Assembly (NCBI GenBank): GCA_022605955.1
Contig: JAKCOZ010000020.1
Span: 5,321,001 to 5,385,000 of the forward strand
Direction: 5' to 3'
Source of the DNA: Rallus limicola
Lineage: Eukaryota; Chordata; Aves; Gruiformes; Rallidae
Length of the DNA: 64,000 nucleotides
A program made the translations under genes and the position numbers. Positions 21,425 to 35,111 of this stretch are shown here, piece after piece; within the stretch, counting starts at the first letter, position 1, and each line of letters starts with the position of its first letter. The notes under the pieces were generated by a model, which did no database searches, was not told where the DNA came from, and saw only the letters and a list, made by a program, of their open reading frames with translations.

Positions 21425-23639
21425 TGGTTTGGAACGCACTTTAAATCCCTGAGGTGCTCATTGCCGCCTACTATCACGTATTGAATTTCTGACATACCGG
21501 AGGGATGTCTGCAGAGCAACTCTGATGTGCAATTATAAAATGTTGTAGCTTTATGTTGTTTGCATCGGAGCCATTAGCATGGTATAACTGTGAAAATAAT
21601 GCAGCTTTATTCTTGCTGTTGATTTCCCTCGGGCATGGCAGTTAAGCAACTCTGTTTTATCTTTATCTAGGATGTTGACACATGTGGACCAACAGTGACA
21701 TCCTTTCTCAGCAATGCTGTCTTCACTCCCTCCTGCATTCAGAAGCATCTAGAGAGATTTTTTTGCAGAAGGTAGGTTCTGGCATTTCAGCTGGATGGTT
21801 GTTCTTTTTCTTCTATATTAGGAAAAAAAAAACCCTCCCAAATGCATTTAGATGCTACTAGGGAGAACGGTAATGAGTCTGATGGATACTAGTTTGTTGC
21901 TGGTGAGAGAGGGGATTAACCTTAGCTTGGGTTCCACTTGAATAGATGCTCAGGGGAAATGCAATAAAATGGAGTCTGGAAGAATGGCTGCATGAGTTGC
22001 CTTTGAGAAGGGTTTGGCAGTCACAGAATGTGGTTGGCTTAAATTGCATAGCCATGTGTATTGGTAATAAACCTCTTTTTAAAGCAAGCCTGTGCTCTCT
22101 GCCTTTTTCTGCTTAGTTGGCATCCTTGTCTATTTAAATTTTTTTCAAATAAATACATTTAAAGGGAGCATGGCTGTGCATGATGTACAATTAACATTTT
22201 TAAAGTGTGTTTTCCACCAAAAAAAATCTTTAACCGTGCTGCATGTTATTTCTGTTGAAATAAGCAGTGTGCAGCCTCTGGTAGTACCATAAAATTATTG
22301 TTACTTTTTACCTTCTTTTTCCCTCTGAACTTTTAATTTGCTTTACATTGCCAAGAGGATTGACATGCAGAACTTCCTCTGTAGGGAGTGGAGCTGGGGA
22401 AGCAAGCACCCCATGATGTTCTATAACATGTAAATCTTAGGAGATTTTTATGAATGTGTGTATCTGCTGACTCCCTTGATGCTGCAACCCTTGGGGTGGT
22501 GATTGTGGGTTCACTGTGTGTATGTCCAGCCTTCACCAAACCTCTTTGTGTGAATTCTAGAAACACAGATCGCAGTGTCAAATCCACCTAAAAAATTGGT
22601 GGCTGCACAGGAGTTTTTCAGTAGATGAGGTGTCAGCTTGTAGACTGTAGTTTTGCATCTTTTCCTCCAGTACATCCCTGACTACTCAATTTTGATTATT
22701 TTTCCCACCCCCTATCAGAAAGGGTGGTTTTAACTCTTAACTCCATCAAATGTTTCTCTTTGCGGCAATACTGTGGTAATAGCAACTTTCCATTTTTGGT
22801 GCTGGATGCTAAATCTCAACATTAGCTGGTTTTTGTTTTAAAAGCAATGAATTGCTGGGAAGAACAGAGAAAGGATAAATGAGTTTGGATCTGAGACTGT
22901 TCATTTATCAGAGTGAAATGTGTTTTCAGCTCCCTGGATTTATACCTGATCATATGCTGACACTGCAGTGACACCAGCTCTGTATTAACATGCAATATCT
23001 TTAAAAAAAAAATCATTGAAAACAGGGTGATTTGATACCTTATTTATCTCCTGCTGGGAAATTGGCTCCCAGAGCCTGCATCACTATTCCCCATGTTGAT
23101 TCCCTTCCTAAACTCTCTCTCCTCAGGCCAGTCTGGCTTAGCTATTCCCAGTTTTGTGGGTTGTCCCTCTGTGGGATGCCTCATTTCTCCAGGAGATCCT
23201 GGCAGCTTCTCCCTGCCGCAGCTACCTGAAGGTCTCTCTGGGAACAAAAACTGCTGTCAGCAGCTTTAACGGAGGAATTTGTGCTCCTAGAGGCATTAAT
23301 TGCCATGGGAATTTGTGCCCCTGTGCTGAGGGAGAAAAAAAATCTACACCCCAAGAGCTTTGCTTCCCTTGCTTTAGATCCTGCACTCTCCCTTTGCTCC
23401 CCCGTAGGCTGTGGTAGAGGAGAGTCTTTGAATTGGTGGTAACAGCAAAGAAGAAACAAAATCCTTAGCAATGTTTAGGGTTTGCTTTGCCCTCAGGCTG
23501 TGACTCCACTCGTTTTGCTTGCCTGAAGGACTTCATGGGACTGAGAATCCTCTGTGAGAGGCATCCAACTGGTCATTAATTTCCTGGGCAGGTGAGGGGA
23601 AAAACTGCCTTCGGAATGGTGTTCACAGCAAAATGAATC
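21425..23639 (+). other. Long-intron interior, no exon recognised
   Basis: AT-rich, unique-looking sequence with A runs at 21820 and 23002. There is no repeat element with recognisable ends and no supported coding exon. The opposite-strand frame at 21064-21519 (151 codons) matches nothing I know and spans the CpG pocket. Confidence 0.4.
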
Positions 23640-23649
23640 CGTGCGGCTT

Positions 23650-23684
23650 GCGTCACTAGAGAGCGAGTGACGGCTGTGGATTGG
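23650..23684. promoter_or_regulatory. CRE half-site pair plus reverse CCAAT box
   Basis: CGTCACT (23651-23657) and AGTGACG (23666-23672) form a 7-bp inverted repeat with an 8-base spacer, so two TGACG CRE half-sites face each other. A reverse CCAAT (ATTGG, 23680-23684) follows within 10 bases. CRE plus CCAAT is a common core-promoter and enhancer pairing. No transcript evidence is available. Confidence 0.3.
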
Positions 23685-23690
23685 CAGGCA

Positions 23691-26600
23691 AGGAGTGTAG
23701 GGAGAAAAAGATGGGTTTTAAACCTTGTCAGGGAGTGGACCATTCATGAAAACAAAGAGCTGAATAGCAATGTCCAGGAGAATGCTGTAGGCACTGGGTA
23801 ATTTCCCCCTCTGTTCTGTCAGTATGCCGGTGCAGCCCTTTATTTTTCCAAACCCAGGGGCTTTGAATCCAAACTGCTGGATGCAGTGAGCATGATGGGA
23901 GGAGGTTCCTCTGCAAGTCATACCTGGGTGTATTTTGTATTGAATTATTTCAGAACTGAGGAAAGCATCCTCAGTACGCTGTGTGAGTGGAAGGGCAGAG
24001 CAGAACCTGAGAGGTGTATGCATGCAAGCTGTGAGTGTCTCTGATGTTGGAAGCATGGCTATGGGACTGTGGCAAGAATCTAGTGGGGGAAGTGGTGTGA
24101 TGGGGGAGATGGAGGATGCTGATGCAGAGTGAGGAGGTATAGCACCCTCACTTCTAGATGCCTGGGGCACAGCAAATGTAGAAGCCTGGATGGGATGAGG
24201 AATGAGTGTTTCTCTCTCGGAGACTGATGTTGTGCAGGAGGGTAATTCATAGGAGATGGAAAGTAGGTGAGGCGATGGCAGGTGGAATTAAAGGGTGCCT
24301 TAGCCTGAGGAGATGTGACCAGGCTGGGGACAGAGGCCTGGTGGACTGGAGAAGTGCTGTCCCCTCTTAACGATTCATGCAGGACATAGAAGGAATGTAT
24401 GGTGTGCTGTCCAAGGAACCACAGGTTTGTTTTGCTGTTGGTTCCTTCTGATACCCCTCTAGCACTCTGCCTTGCCTGCAGCACCAGTCTTGGCACCTGT
24501 GCCATGCTGTGCTGTGAATTTCAGGTTCATTTCCATCCTTGTCTCTGTAATGTGACAACTTTTTCCCCTTCCAGTGCCCTGTGTCCTTTTATGCAGACAC
24601 AATTTGGGGCTGAATCTTGCTTTTTCTGCATCTTCTACTTACCGGGGGACTTACTGTGTGACCTGAGAATTGTCACCCATGTAAGGGGTGAGTGTATGAA
24701 ACCAGCTGAATGCAGACACATCTGTTCTCATGTTGGACCCTTCATAGACTGTACTGCAAAGCGCTTCACTATGAGTTAGATGAAGGTGATAACACTTCAG
24801 AGAGCTTTTGTGTTGGTAAGGGGAGGAACCCTGTTCGACAGGGGAGCAGAGCAACACAATTGTGGCATTCTCAGTCTCAGTGCGTGGGGGCTGTGGGTTA
24901 GTGTGGTACTTGTTGCAGTGCTGGGTGGGGAGTAGGGGGAGCTGCTGATGGGTAAGGGATCTTGAGAAGGTCGGAGATAAACTGAATTAGACCTGACAGT
25001 CTAGGACACAGATGTTTGGAAAGGTACAGAAGGTTTCCCTTTCAAAAACCATAGTCTGGCAGCATGATGTTTCTGGGGAAAATGCACACAAGTTTTGCTG
25101 TGGGGTTGTTTTTGTTTTTTTTTTTCTTCCCTTTTCCCCCTTTTACAATAGAAACAGCAGACCCAAGGAACTTTTTGGACATAAAAATTTAACTGTGAGG
25201 AAAGAGCTGTGACACTGGTTTGGTTGTAACCACAAACTAACTGACAGTTTCCTGCTGCAAGTTACTTGCTGTAGATCTGAATCTCATTCGTTTGTGTTTG
25301 TCTGTTCTGGGTAAATATCTGAGGAAGGTTCCACTGCTTCTAGGCTTCTTGTTTTTGATGAAGGCTTTGTTGTAGTAATTTGGGGGATGGTGGTATGAAG
25401 AGAGATTATTACAGCTCTCATACAAATTCAGGCGAAGCCAAAAGGCTTCTCTATTGCACGACTTTGTATAATGTAGAAGTCAAGCAGTAACCCCATTAAA
25501 TATGTGTCAGACTGGTATTGCAATTGCATTTGCATGTAAAAAGCTCTATTTATTTCTGGGAAGGAAGAGTGTAATCACCTGTGTGGCTGAGATCTCATCA
25601 CCCAACATTTCCATGGCATCATTTATTGCTTCTAACTCTTGTATCTCCTCCCCATCCGTCTCCCCTGTGATGTGTTAAATATCACGGCTGCAAAAACGAG
25701 GGCACGTTTTCTCCCTGCTGTTCCCATTCCAGCTGGAAAACTTGGACAGATACTTCCCTTGTGGTTTGTGATACTGTAAATAAAGGCTTGGGAGGTCACA
25801 CGTTTTCCATCTCAAGTTATTTTGATTCTAGTGCTGGAATGAGGGGGGTGGGGGGTGGGGGTGGGAGAGAGGAGAGAAATAGAAATAAAAATAAAAAAAA
25901 AACAACCCCCAAACTGTTCTTGCTTATTGTGGGAAAAAGATCTCATTAATGCAAAGGGAAGAAAGGCCTTTACGAACAAAACTTAGTCATTGACTAAAGC
26001 TGAGACTTGGAAAAACAGGGTCAAAGACTTCAAAGGAACCTTCCATTAAGCTTCAAGATAAAAAGTTATCTACCACATAGTGGCCCTGAACATCACGCTC
26101 CTGTGATCTGGTGCTGTTCCTGGATGGTTCTGAAAAGTCTGCTGTCTAGTTCTAAAGACAAATTGGCGTGACTCTCTATTGGTGAGTAATTTTACCTATG
26201 TTCACATGAATGTGGTGACTCATATGCTTAAATGCGAGTTGGGAAATTCTGGCCTTAGTCCCTCTGGCTGTGATGCCTCTCCCGGTTTGACAAGCCTGAG
26301 GTCGCTGCTGCAGCCTGGGGCAGTACCTGATGGCCTGGGACACTGCACAGGGTGAAACTCATGCTCGCTAAAGAGATAAATGATACGGTGCCTTCTGCAG
26401 ATCAGCACAGAATCATGATGTGTTGTGGTGGCTGTTACTGCTGTTCATGGCTGGTGTCCTACATCTGGCAGGCTTGTTCTTCTCAGCTGTGTCCTTTTCC
26501 ACGTTATTGAGACTTTGAATATTCATGGAAAACGCTGCTTAGGTTTAAACTTATATTTCAGATTGTTGCTTTTGATGTTTGTATAGTCCTGTTCTGGATT

Positions 26601-27056
26601 TACTAAGAAATTTGCTGAGAACAAGGTCTGTTGGACTTTACTACTGGGTGGCAATACTCAGAGGATGATTAATACTGGTTTACAGTGGAGAAGCTAACAG
26701 TTACTGGCAACTGCATTGCTTGTTTTTATCAGTTTTGAAGAGGCCTTTTGTCCCTGTAAAGATTTTTTTTGTTATTTTTTAATCAAAACAGGATACAAAA
26801 AGTGAATATAATTTGTCACTACAGAACTCACGTTGTACCTTGACATTACAAAAATACTTCTTTTTCCATAAACTGTTATATTTATAAACGTGCAGCAGGA
26901 ACAAAAGAGGTACATTCTTTCGCTAGATGTTAATCTCTGCACAGGGTAGTCTTCAGATGCAGTAACTTTTCTTTACTTTCTTGATCATCTCTTGCATTTT
27001 TTTTTCCTTTAATGGGCACATGACATATGGACATAAAAAATAACAGCCCAATTTCA
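23691..27056 (+). other. Long-intron interior, no exon recognised
   Basis: Contents: a purine-rich segment at about 24050-24340, a T run near 25113, and a four-run G tract at 25843-25865 followed by an A-rich and CCCCC tract. The long opposite-strand frames at 23718-24170 and 24080-24505 are chance products of skewed composition. Confidence 0.4.
25843..25865 (+). repeat. G-quadruplex-type tract
   Basis: Runs of 6, 6, 5 and 3 G are separated by single T's, which is an ideal one-base-loop quadruplex motif on the plus strand. That is the non-template strand if the intron is transcribed to the right. Confidence 0.8.
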
Positions 27057-27097
27057 CCCCGCTGTAGCTCATTGACGTCATTAAAGCTACAGCAGGG
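27057..27097. promoter_or_regulatory. Full CRE inside an inverted repeat
   Basis: The perfect palindromic cAMP-response element TGACGTCA (27073-27080) sits in the 15-base centre of a hairpin. Arms GCTGTAGCT (27061-27069) and AGCTACAGC (27085-27093) pair over 9 bp, and pairing resumes outside one mismatch (CCC with GGG). CREB/ATF binding is plausible from the motif. Activity is not shown. Confidence 0.45.
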
Positions 27098-30000
27098 ATG
27101 ACTTGGCCCAGATTCTTTAAAAATAAGACCTGATGAGCAACCCCTCATGGAAAAGCTGTGCAGAAAAGGTTGTCCTGAACATAGCTTAGAGCAGATGCTG
27201 TGCAGTTCACTATGGTGTTCGGTAAAGCTCCCGCTGGCACCCTTCCTGGTACATGGGGTAGGACCCTTCCCAGTGGGACAGCAAGGTGTGTGTTTGCAGA
27301 GCTGCTCTTCCCATGCCTTAATAGTGTGATGGAAATGGAGAGAAGGCCACTTAAACTAGAGGCAGATCTGGGTGGAGACATGATGTGCTTGATAGCTCTC
27401 AGAGGTGTTTTCTGTGCCTGTGGTAAGCTGAAGGATGGTGGAAATGATCTGTGGAAAACTTGCCTTGAGCGAGTTTTTAGGAAGGTGGTTAGGACCAGTT
27501 TTCTCTCCTTGGTTTTGTCTTTTTGAACTTTTTCCTCACTTCTGCCCAGAGGTAGTGTCCTCTCTGAGTGTTGGCATGCCAGGTTTAACCATCCTGGCAG
27601 GTGCCCCTTTCCTGGCATAAAGAGGCACTCCCAGGCTCAGTATCTTGTAGTAGGTCTAAGGTACAGCTGCTTTTGCAGGCCTTATTGCACTCTGTGTAAC
27701 TTGGCACAGAAATAGGAATTACAGGGAATAGAGATGAAAGGCAGCAGTACAAATCACGGTGAAAACAGTGAATTCAGCCTTGACTTAAGTGCTTGCACTT
27801 AAACTGAAATGTGCTTGCACATCTGAACAAACTGAAGACCAAGACAAGCAAAAGCATAAGGAGCTGCTGACTACTTCCCATTACGAAAATAGGGGTAGTG
27901 CTTCATGGACAGTGGTTCTGAAAATCTTTATGCTAACTTACAACTCAAGTGTTTTGTTCACAGTTATTTATAGCCACAGGAAGAAACACCTAAAGAGCAG
28001 TCAAAACCCCAGAGCTGTATCTGTAGTGGGTGAATGCTGGATCGTTGATGCTATAGCCAATATTTATTGCCTAGGGCATCTTTAATTTAACTGAATTCTT
28101 GGTGGTAATAATGTATCTGGCTAAGACAGGTTCTCTTGCAGTGAGTCCAAGAAATCAAATAGTTCTTTTTTCCATGCCAGGCTCTTCTGGTCCACTGACT
28201 ATAACTGCAAGAACACATAGTTCCCACGAAGGAAAATGCTTACTGTGTTTTTGGTGACAGCTGAAGCTAACTTGGGGGAGGGAAGGATGGAGCGAATAGC
28301 ACTCTTGTCTGCTTATGAGAGCTTGTTTAATTTTAAGGGAATTTAAGTCAGAAAGTGTCTTCTTTTTGCAGTCGAAAGCCAGAATAGTGTCAGTGACATT
28401 GATTAGTATGAATAGTGAAGGGAGAATTCGATCTTTAAAATATATTCAGTCTTTTGATTAGTCATCCAAAACTCTGCTGGTAAAACAGTGAAAGAAATCT
28501 GGGCTTAACCTGGTAAGTGTCCTTCTAATGGTGGAAAAAGTCAGAAAATGTCATTCATGATATCCAGAGAGACCATGCAGTCACTGGCAGGAGGCTGCTA
28601 AAGAAGGGTATTAATGCTAGTGGAAATAGAGGAGGAGAAGAGGTAACTGAAAACTCTGCAGCCTTAAGGGCTTTTGCAAGCAAAAGATACTTGATGTAGT
28701 GTGGATAAGGGTGATGTTAGCTCCTTTTTATTGTGTAGAATCCACCCTTATCTGATGAAACTATCCTACTTTGAGATTCTCTTTCCTTTATTGTCTTCCT
28801 TCGTGCATTTCAGGCTCTCCTGTGTCAACCTATTTAGGGTTGAATGCTGTTTCCACTGAGGCCAAAAGTGAAACTTTATAAATTTGAAGGCAGTGCATTT
28901 TAGGACTTTACATGGAGACCCCACCATGTCTCCGACCAGACTGATTAGCAGCATGAGTTGAATGTGCATGCCAGATCTGATATATGCTTGGTAGTTGGAG
29001 AGAGAATTCAGAGTAAGAGAATGCTTGAAGATCTCTGATTTGTACATCCTTTTGACTGACCATAATGTTAATTTTCCAGAAGCAGGCTACCTTGTGATAG
29101 GTCGTAGTGGAGTAGCAGAGCCCTGATGCAGTAATGATTTAATTACTGGGCTCTATGGTATAGGGAACCTTGTCTTAATCGGTTGTGGGTTTTTCTGGCT
29201 GAAAATAGGATTTTCAGGCAGGCAGGAGCATGCTGTTTTGCATGCGCTTACACAAAGCACATACATCCCTCTAAATCGAGCCCTGCTCCCTTTCCAAAGG
29301 CTGAGCAGAGTGTGCCTCGTGCAGCGCTCCGAGGCAATGCTGGGAAACGACATGCTGCAGCCAAGTTTTGCTGTGTGTCCTTTGCAACATCAGTGTTGCT
29401 GCACAAATGTCCCTGGGGTGTATGTAGGTTATCAGTGAGATAACCTCATTGAGCCCTACCACCAAAAGCGTTTCGATGGGTGTGACTGCATGGTTGTGAC
29501 TGCTTCTGATGGTGTTTCAGCTTTACAGTTTGAAGTGGAAACTGTCCAAAAAGCAGCGATTCTCAGGGAGGCAGTATGCTCTGCAGGAGAAGTTTGCGTT
29601 AATCTCTCTGCACAGATTTGCTGGCTGTGAGTGGAGAGAAAGATGCGCAGCAGATGTATTGACTCTCTCGTGTGTATCCATTTTGTTTATGAAGAATGAT
29701 GAGTTGAAATCAATATGCAGATCAGGAGTGCTCTGAGTACTAAAGAAAATCCTTTGTGCTGTATCTGCATCATCCCAGCAGTTGCATTTATTTAAAAAAA
29801 GAAAAAAGTGGGCTGTAAAATGCAAATGCCATATTTGTTCTGATTAGAAAGCAGTTTGGGGATGGAGCCCTAAAGAAAAGGGCAACCATTCAGTGCTGAA
29901 GGAGAACTTAGATTTATATGATTGGAAATTTTATTCTGTACGATTTAACTGTTAAGCTGTAGAGCAACAGGCTCACATCAGCTCATCACCTCCTAAGTGC

Positions 30001-33000
30001 TCAGGTTCCGCTGGGTGCTCATAAGGCCTATAGAGGCCCATAAGCTTCAACTACATCCTTAAGAGCTCCTGGAAGGTATCAAAGAACAAGGAAAGGGGAA
30101 TTTTGACAGCACTATTTGTGTTTATAAAAAGAGCTGTCTGAAAATAGCCTTGAAATTAATTTCAGCTGTTGTCTTGATGAGTGACTCTAGTTTGTCTACT
30201 AATTCTTCTGTACATAGCCAGAACACAATCTGCCAATAGAAGTTTTTTCTTTTATTTTGAGGTTTATTTTGATGGATTATGTTTCTAGGTAAGTGGTGAA
30301 GGTTATTTCTGGGATATGCTGCCAGAATGCTTATTAACGTGTGACTAAATGCAGGTAAGTCCCTTGTGAAAATTCGGCTGTACCCGTGCATCCTCAGTGA
30401 GGGGCAGTGACTGTGCTGAAGTGTGCGAGTCCTTCCCAGTTGCCTGCCCACGCTGGGCCTGGAAATAACTCTGTCAGTAGTAGAAATGTCACAGCAGGAA
30501 TGACTCGCTGGATGTACCCAATTCCATTTATCTAAATGAGCTGTGATCTTGGATTTAACACGCTGTTGCATAGCTAAGATAAGAGCCACATGAATTAGAT
30601 TATTGTTGGAAAAAATAGAGGGGTGCCGATATAAATACATCTGTGAGGAGTTTAGCAGAGCATTAACAAGTCTTTTTATATTTATGAACAGCAGTGGTCA
30701 AAGTAGTATCCTGCAAAAGATGCCTTCCACATGATGCTAACTCCAGTCATTAAAAAAGCATGAATCAGATTAAGAAGCATAGGGCTGGTTTTATTTGCCT
30801 TTGAGTCTTCAGATGTCAGTGAAGCTTTAATCAGCAGCTGTGCTGGCGAGAAACTTGCGTGTGAAATGGAAGCGGAGGATGTGGGCAGAGATGCTCCTGT
30901 CTGAGTGGCTTGGGGGCTCCCCGGCACCCGGTGTGAGGTACTTACTTGCCTGTTAAGGTTTATATCAGTGCTCCTGTCCCTTTCGTGTCTGCGTTGGCAG
31001 CAGCCAAGGGTGTCCCTGTGGTTTGTGGAGCTGAGGAGGCGTTCAGCAGAGTGACAGTCGTGTGAACGCTGGAGGTGGATGCCCAAGAGTACTCCTGCCC
31101 ATACGTGAGACTCCTGGGTAAGGTGCAACACCTGAGCCCTAACAGAGATATAGTGAGACTTGTGATACCAACCACAGCTGACTGTTCCTGTAAGATCTCT
31201 TAGGCAATTCTTTGATGCTGTTCTTTTGATGGACTTTTAAAATACTGCTTCCTCTCCCTTCTGATCATTTCCTCTGCAGGTGGAGCAAACTTCTTGAGCC
31301 ATTTCCCTCTTGTTTCAAGTCTGCTGTGCTCCCCTGGGGCTTGGGGAAGAGGGTCAGCAAGGACAGATATTAGCATCTCAAAGTTTTATATGTGTATACT
31401 TAGTATGCAAAACGCTATCTGTTGTAATTGATTTTGCTGTTTTATGTCCGAGGCAGTGATGAGCAGTTTTCTTTCTCCCTGTGTTCTGAGGACATGGATG
31501 CTCAGTTTTGGCCTGGTACCAGTGATTTCAGTGTGAGGAGCCAGAAGCAGCAGGCACAGAGGGTGTCCCTCTGCAAGGTCGTGGTGAGTAGAGCACTACT
31601 GCTCTGCAGAGCTGAACTTGCAATAACCTGGAGGGGACTGTCCCAGCACTCTGACTGTGCTGGAGGGACGTCGTAGTGCTTGCATCTGGGCGGGTGGCTG
31701 TTTTCTGCAGGTCATGCTCAGGGATGGAGGCACATTCCCCGGACAGGATGGCAGGAAGGTCAGGAGGTAGAACGGCAGGAAGCAGTTTCGTGATTGCAGG
31801 CTACTGCTGGTGAAAGCAGCCCTTGCTTTTAGATCTGTGCTTGTTCTGTGTTGATGAGGACAATGTTTAATTTTGTGGTATGTGCAGTGCCTGCCATCTC
31901 TCCAGACAGCTGTGCTTAGTCTTAGTGTTATCAGCATGGCTGTTTACTGATGATAAAGGCCAAGCCGAAGAGGACTGGGATCCCGATACTTGGGAACTGG
32001 GCAATGTTTCGTTTGGATTTGTCTTGTGTAACTGACAGAGTGGAGATAGCATGTGGCTCTGCTTCCTTGAAGATTGAAAATATCCTTTTATTGATGACTC
32101 GGGCTTTGTGAGATCATGATGGAAGAATGTAGCAAAACCATTGGGTAAACTTCCCTACTTCTTAGTGTTGTCTTAATAGCTGCCTCTTACGAATTCAGAT
32201 AGCTCCCTGTGCCATTTCCTTTCCTTTATTCTAAATCTGAACTAGTTGGTATCATAAATAAATACGTTCACTTAATAGTTCGGCTGCTTTAAATCAAGTG
32301 GCTTTATTGTTGCCAAACCTCTTGTTCCTGGTAGCTCAGGGAGGTATTCTACCTAGCAGAGGCTTGTCAGTGTGGTGGTGCTGCATCTGTGCTGGGGCTG
32401 TCTGGCAGCGGCTGTACCTCTCACAGAAAGGCAGGGTTTGGGTAACATGCCTTACACCAGCAGCCTTTCACAATTCTGCCTGCCGTGCTAATTTAAGGGC
32501 AAGCTGTGATTCTCTAACTCCTTTCATAAGTGCCTTCATACACTCTCTGGCTGTATTGCCTACAAGCTTTCCTTTCCTCCAGAATCTGCCCATTTCCTTC
32601 TTACTGTATTGGAGGCCAGCATGAAATGGGGTTTGGGTGACTGCAGGCTGCCCACTGGTTTTGGTAGCCTTGAGCCAGAGCGAGTGCAGAGGTGTCACCT
32701 GGGCTATTCTCAACTAACCCCTGAGCTAATAATGGGTGCTGCGTCCTGACAAAAGCAGACGGGAGGCTCTGGCCAGGGGCTAAGTTACATCAAGCTGTGC
32801 TTCCAGAGGTTAAGCTGATTGCAGATCTCTCATAAATAAATCTTTCTGTATTAATAAATAAATGCTTGCAATAGTTGCTTTATTATAGTGCACGAAAGCT
32901 TTCAGAAAGAAAAATTTCCCAAATGGGCCATTTCTGCAGTCTCTGCTGACTTGTAAAGATCAGTGTCATTAATTGAATTCTGCCCCTTCTATTAGGATGG

Positions 33001-33779
33001 AATGTGTGCTCTTGCTTGCATGTATGGCTCTTGCTTGTGTGTATGGTTGATGCACTTGAAAGATAAAATACTCAGACCCAGTTGCATTGCTTCTGCGACA
33101 GTTGGGTCACAGGGTTGCCTTGAGGAGGGTGGGCAGCATTTTGAGGTGACTCTTGTAGTTGGGCCTTTAAGAGCAGGAAGGCTTCCACCCCAGAGCTCGT
33201 GTAGTGCTTATTGGTTGGCTCTAGAGACCTGTCTTGGTGTCTGCTGCTGACTTTTTCCTCCTGCAAAATTGGATGTTACAAGCCACCAGATTCTTCTTTC
33301 TACAGGGAATGATACTCGTTGGAAATCTATTTCACCCAATGCAAAGCATTGCAAATGTACTAATTAAGATCTAGTTAACTTCCACACTTGATTGGTGGGG
33401 AGACAATAGCTTGTTCTTTGAAGCGGTGCTTTGTCTTCTGAAAATAATCTTACCGATGTTATATAAATGCTGTATTGCAGCCCGCCCTTATTAGCCACTG
33501 ATTAGAGGGTCCTTTGTGAAGTGGTGTCTGTTTCTGACATAATTTAATTAATATGGAACCAGTAAAATTCCTGTGGAAACAAAACAGGAGCAAATTTAAT
33601 ACCAGATAAATGTGTGTTCTGGACTATGAAAGTGAACACAAAACTAATTTCTTAATGGGACCGCTAGAGGAACAAACAAATCTACAGAGACATGGTTGTA
33701 TGCCTCAGCTAGAAATGTATGTTTGTGGATATAATTAAACTTTAGTTAATAACATATTGTCCTCAGACTTGGCGAAGAA
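27098..33779 (+). other. Long-intron interior, no exon recognised
   Basis: Mostly unique sequence with few simple repeats. It contains the longest open frames of the intron (27145-27618 minus, 30122-30640 minus, 30682-31131 minus). None has recognisable domains or credible splice context. TAAATAAATA-type AT clusters occur at 32830-32865. Confidence 0.4.
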
Positions 33780-34480
33780 CTCTATATGGGCTGTGGCTAC
33801 GTGTCCAAAGCATTTTTACCAGATTAACTTTTCTGTACAGCTTTCAGAGCACTTGCAGATCTTGGGGAGCTGGCTTGTGTTTCAACTTGTTCCTCGCGTA
33901 GCATGACGAACCCTTTCCTGCAAGTGGGTGATGGAGAAACGGGCGACTGTCCCTGTTGTTGACCCGCTGTAGGCGGCAGTGGGCGAGCTGGAGAGACAGT
34001 CGATAGCAATGCATGAGGAAGGGTGAAGTGTGAAGGTGATGCTTCATGATTCACTTTTTGCATTGCAAATCTCGTTTCGTAAGTATGCGGCTTCCACCGA
34101 TGCATTAAATGATTTATTATCCCTCAGAGCTTTTCTTCACCCTGAAAAAAACCAAAAGACAATCCGTGTTTTTTTTTTAAAGCTCTGTGCTGAACGTGAG
34201 GTGATGAAGTTGTAATTTCAAAGTGATGCATTTGGGCATATAATTTTCAAGACCGTCTTTCGTTTCGGGGATCATAAATACTGGTTCCAAGCATAATGAA
34301 TTGCTGTGGCACTTATATGTTCCTATCATTGTGTGCTCCTTTTGTTTAAATTATTAAATCACGGTGGCTATGGCCATAATAACGTGTTTGGTTTATGTCT
34401 TGGAAGAGGGGAAAATAACTTTATTTAGTTGGAATAATGTAATTGCAACATGCCTCTGGGTTTGAGTTAAAGGGGGAGGT
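33780..34480. promoter_or_regulatory. Candidate regulatory block, CpG-bearing then AT-rich
   Basis: About nine CpGs lie between 33895 and 34005, unusual for this intron. They are followed by an AT-rich, non-repetitive stretch with TTAAATTATTAAATCA, ATGGCCAT (a palindrome) and repeated TAATG motifs. The pattern resembles conserved non-coding sequence. I have no alignment to confirm it. Confidence 0.2.
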
Positions 34481-35111
34481 GGTGCAGGTGGCTGGCGAGA
34501 CAGTGCTGTTCTCCCGATGACTTTTCTGCTGCGAATTCCGCTGCTGTGGAGTGGCAGCATATTTGTTTGTAATAGAACAACTTGTGAGCAAACACTGGGA
34601 TGTTTATGATGACAAGGAAAGCACTAGAAAAGTAGAGGCTTATAAAATCCCACTCATTAAGAGTAGTGACATGTGTAATTGGCTCAGCGAGGTGCTTCTC
34701 AAGGGAGGAGGTGTAGATTCGAGATTTGGCTGTGTGACTGCCCAAGCCATTATGGTCAAAATACTTAACTTCTCTGCACCTCTGAAGGCCGTGTGTAGGG
34801 TGAGCAGCTGGCTTCCTGGGTGGTTTTATGAGGCAAAGTGCCAGGGAAGGACTCCAAGATCTTCTGATGCAAACTGCTTTACAGATATTTATTTCCCTTT
34901 TTGAAGGGAAAAGATGCATGATGGTTTCTTGAATTGGGATGACTGTACCAATTCAGATACAATTTGATAAATGAAGTATAAAGGCCTAGTGAATAACCAT
35001 CTGTAAAATACAAGAGTGCCTGAACCATTTGTGCTTTAAATCTTGCCCCACATCTTTGTATTTCCTGCTTGTGCTGTTTATTAATGTAGTCTCCTGTGCT
35101 CTGTTGGTTTT

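Noticed and set aside
30122..30640. 172-codon minus-strand open frame
   Set aside because: No domain, signal or repeat protein pattern is recognisable and there is no convincing splice or promoter context. A few frames of this length are expected by chance in 64 kb.
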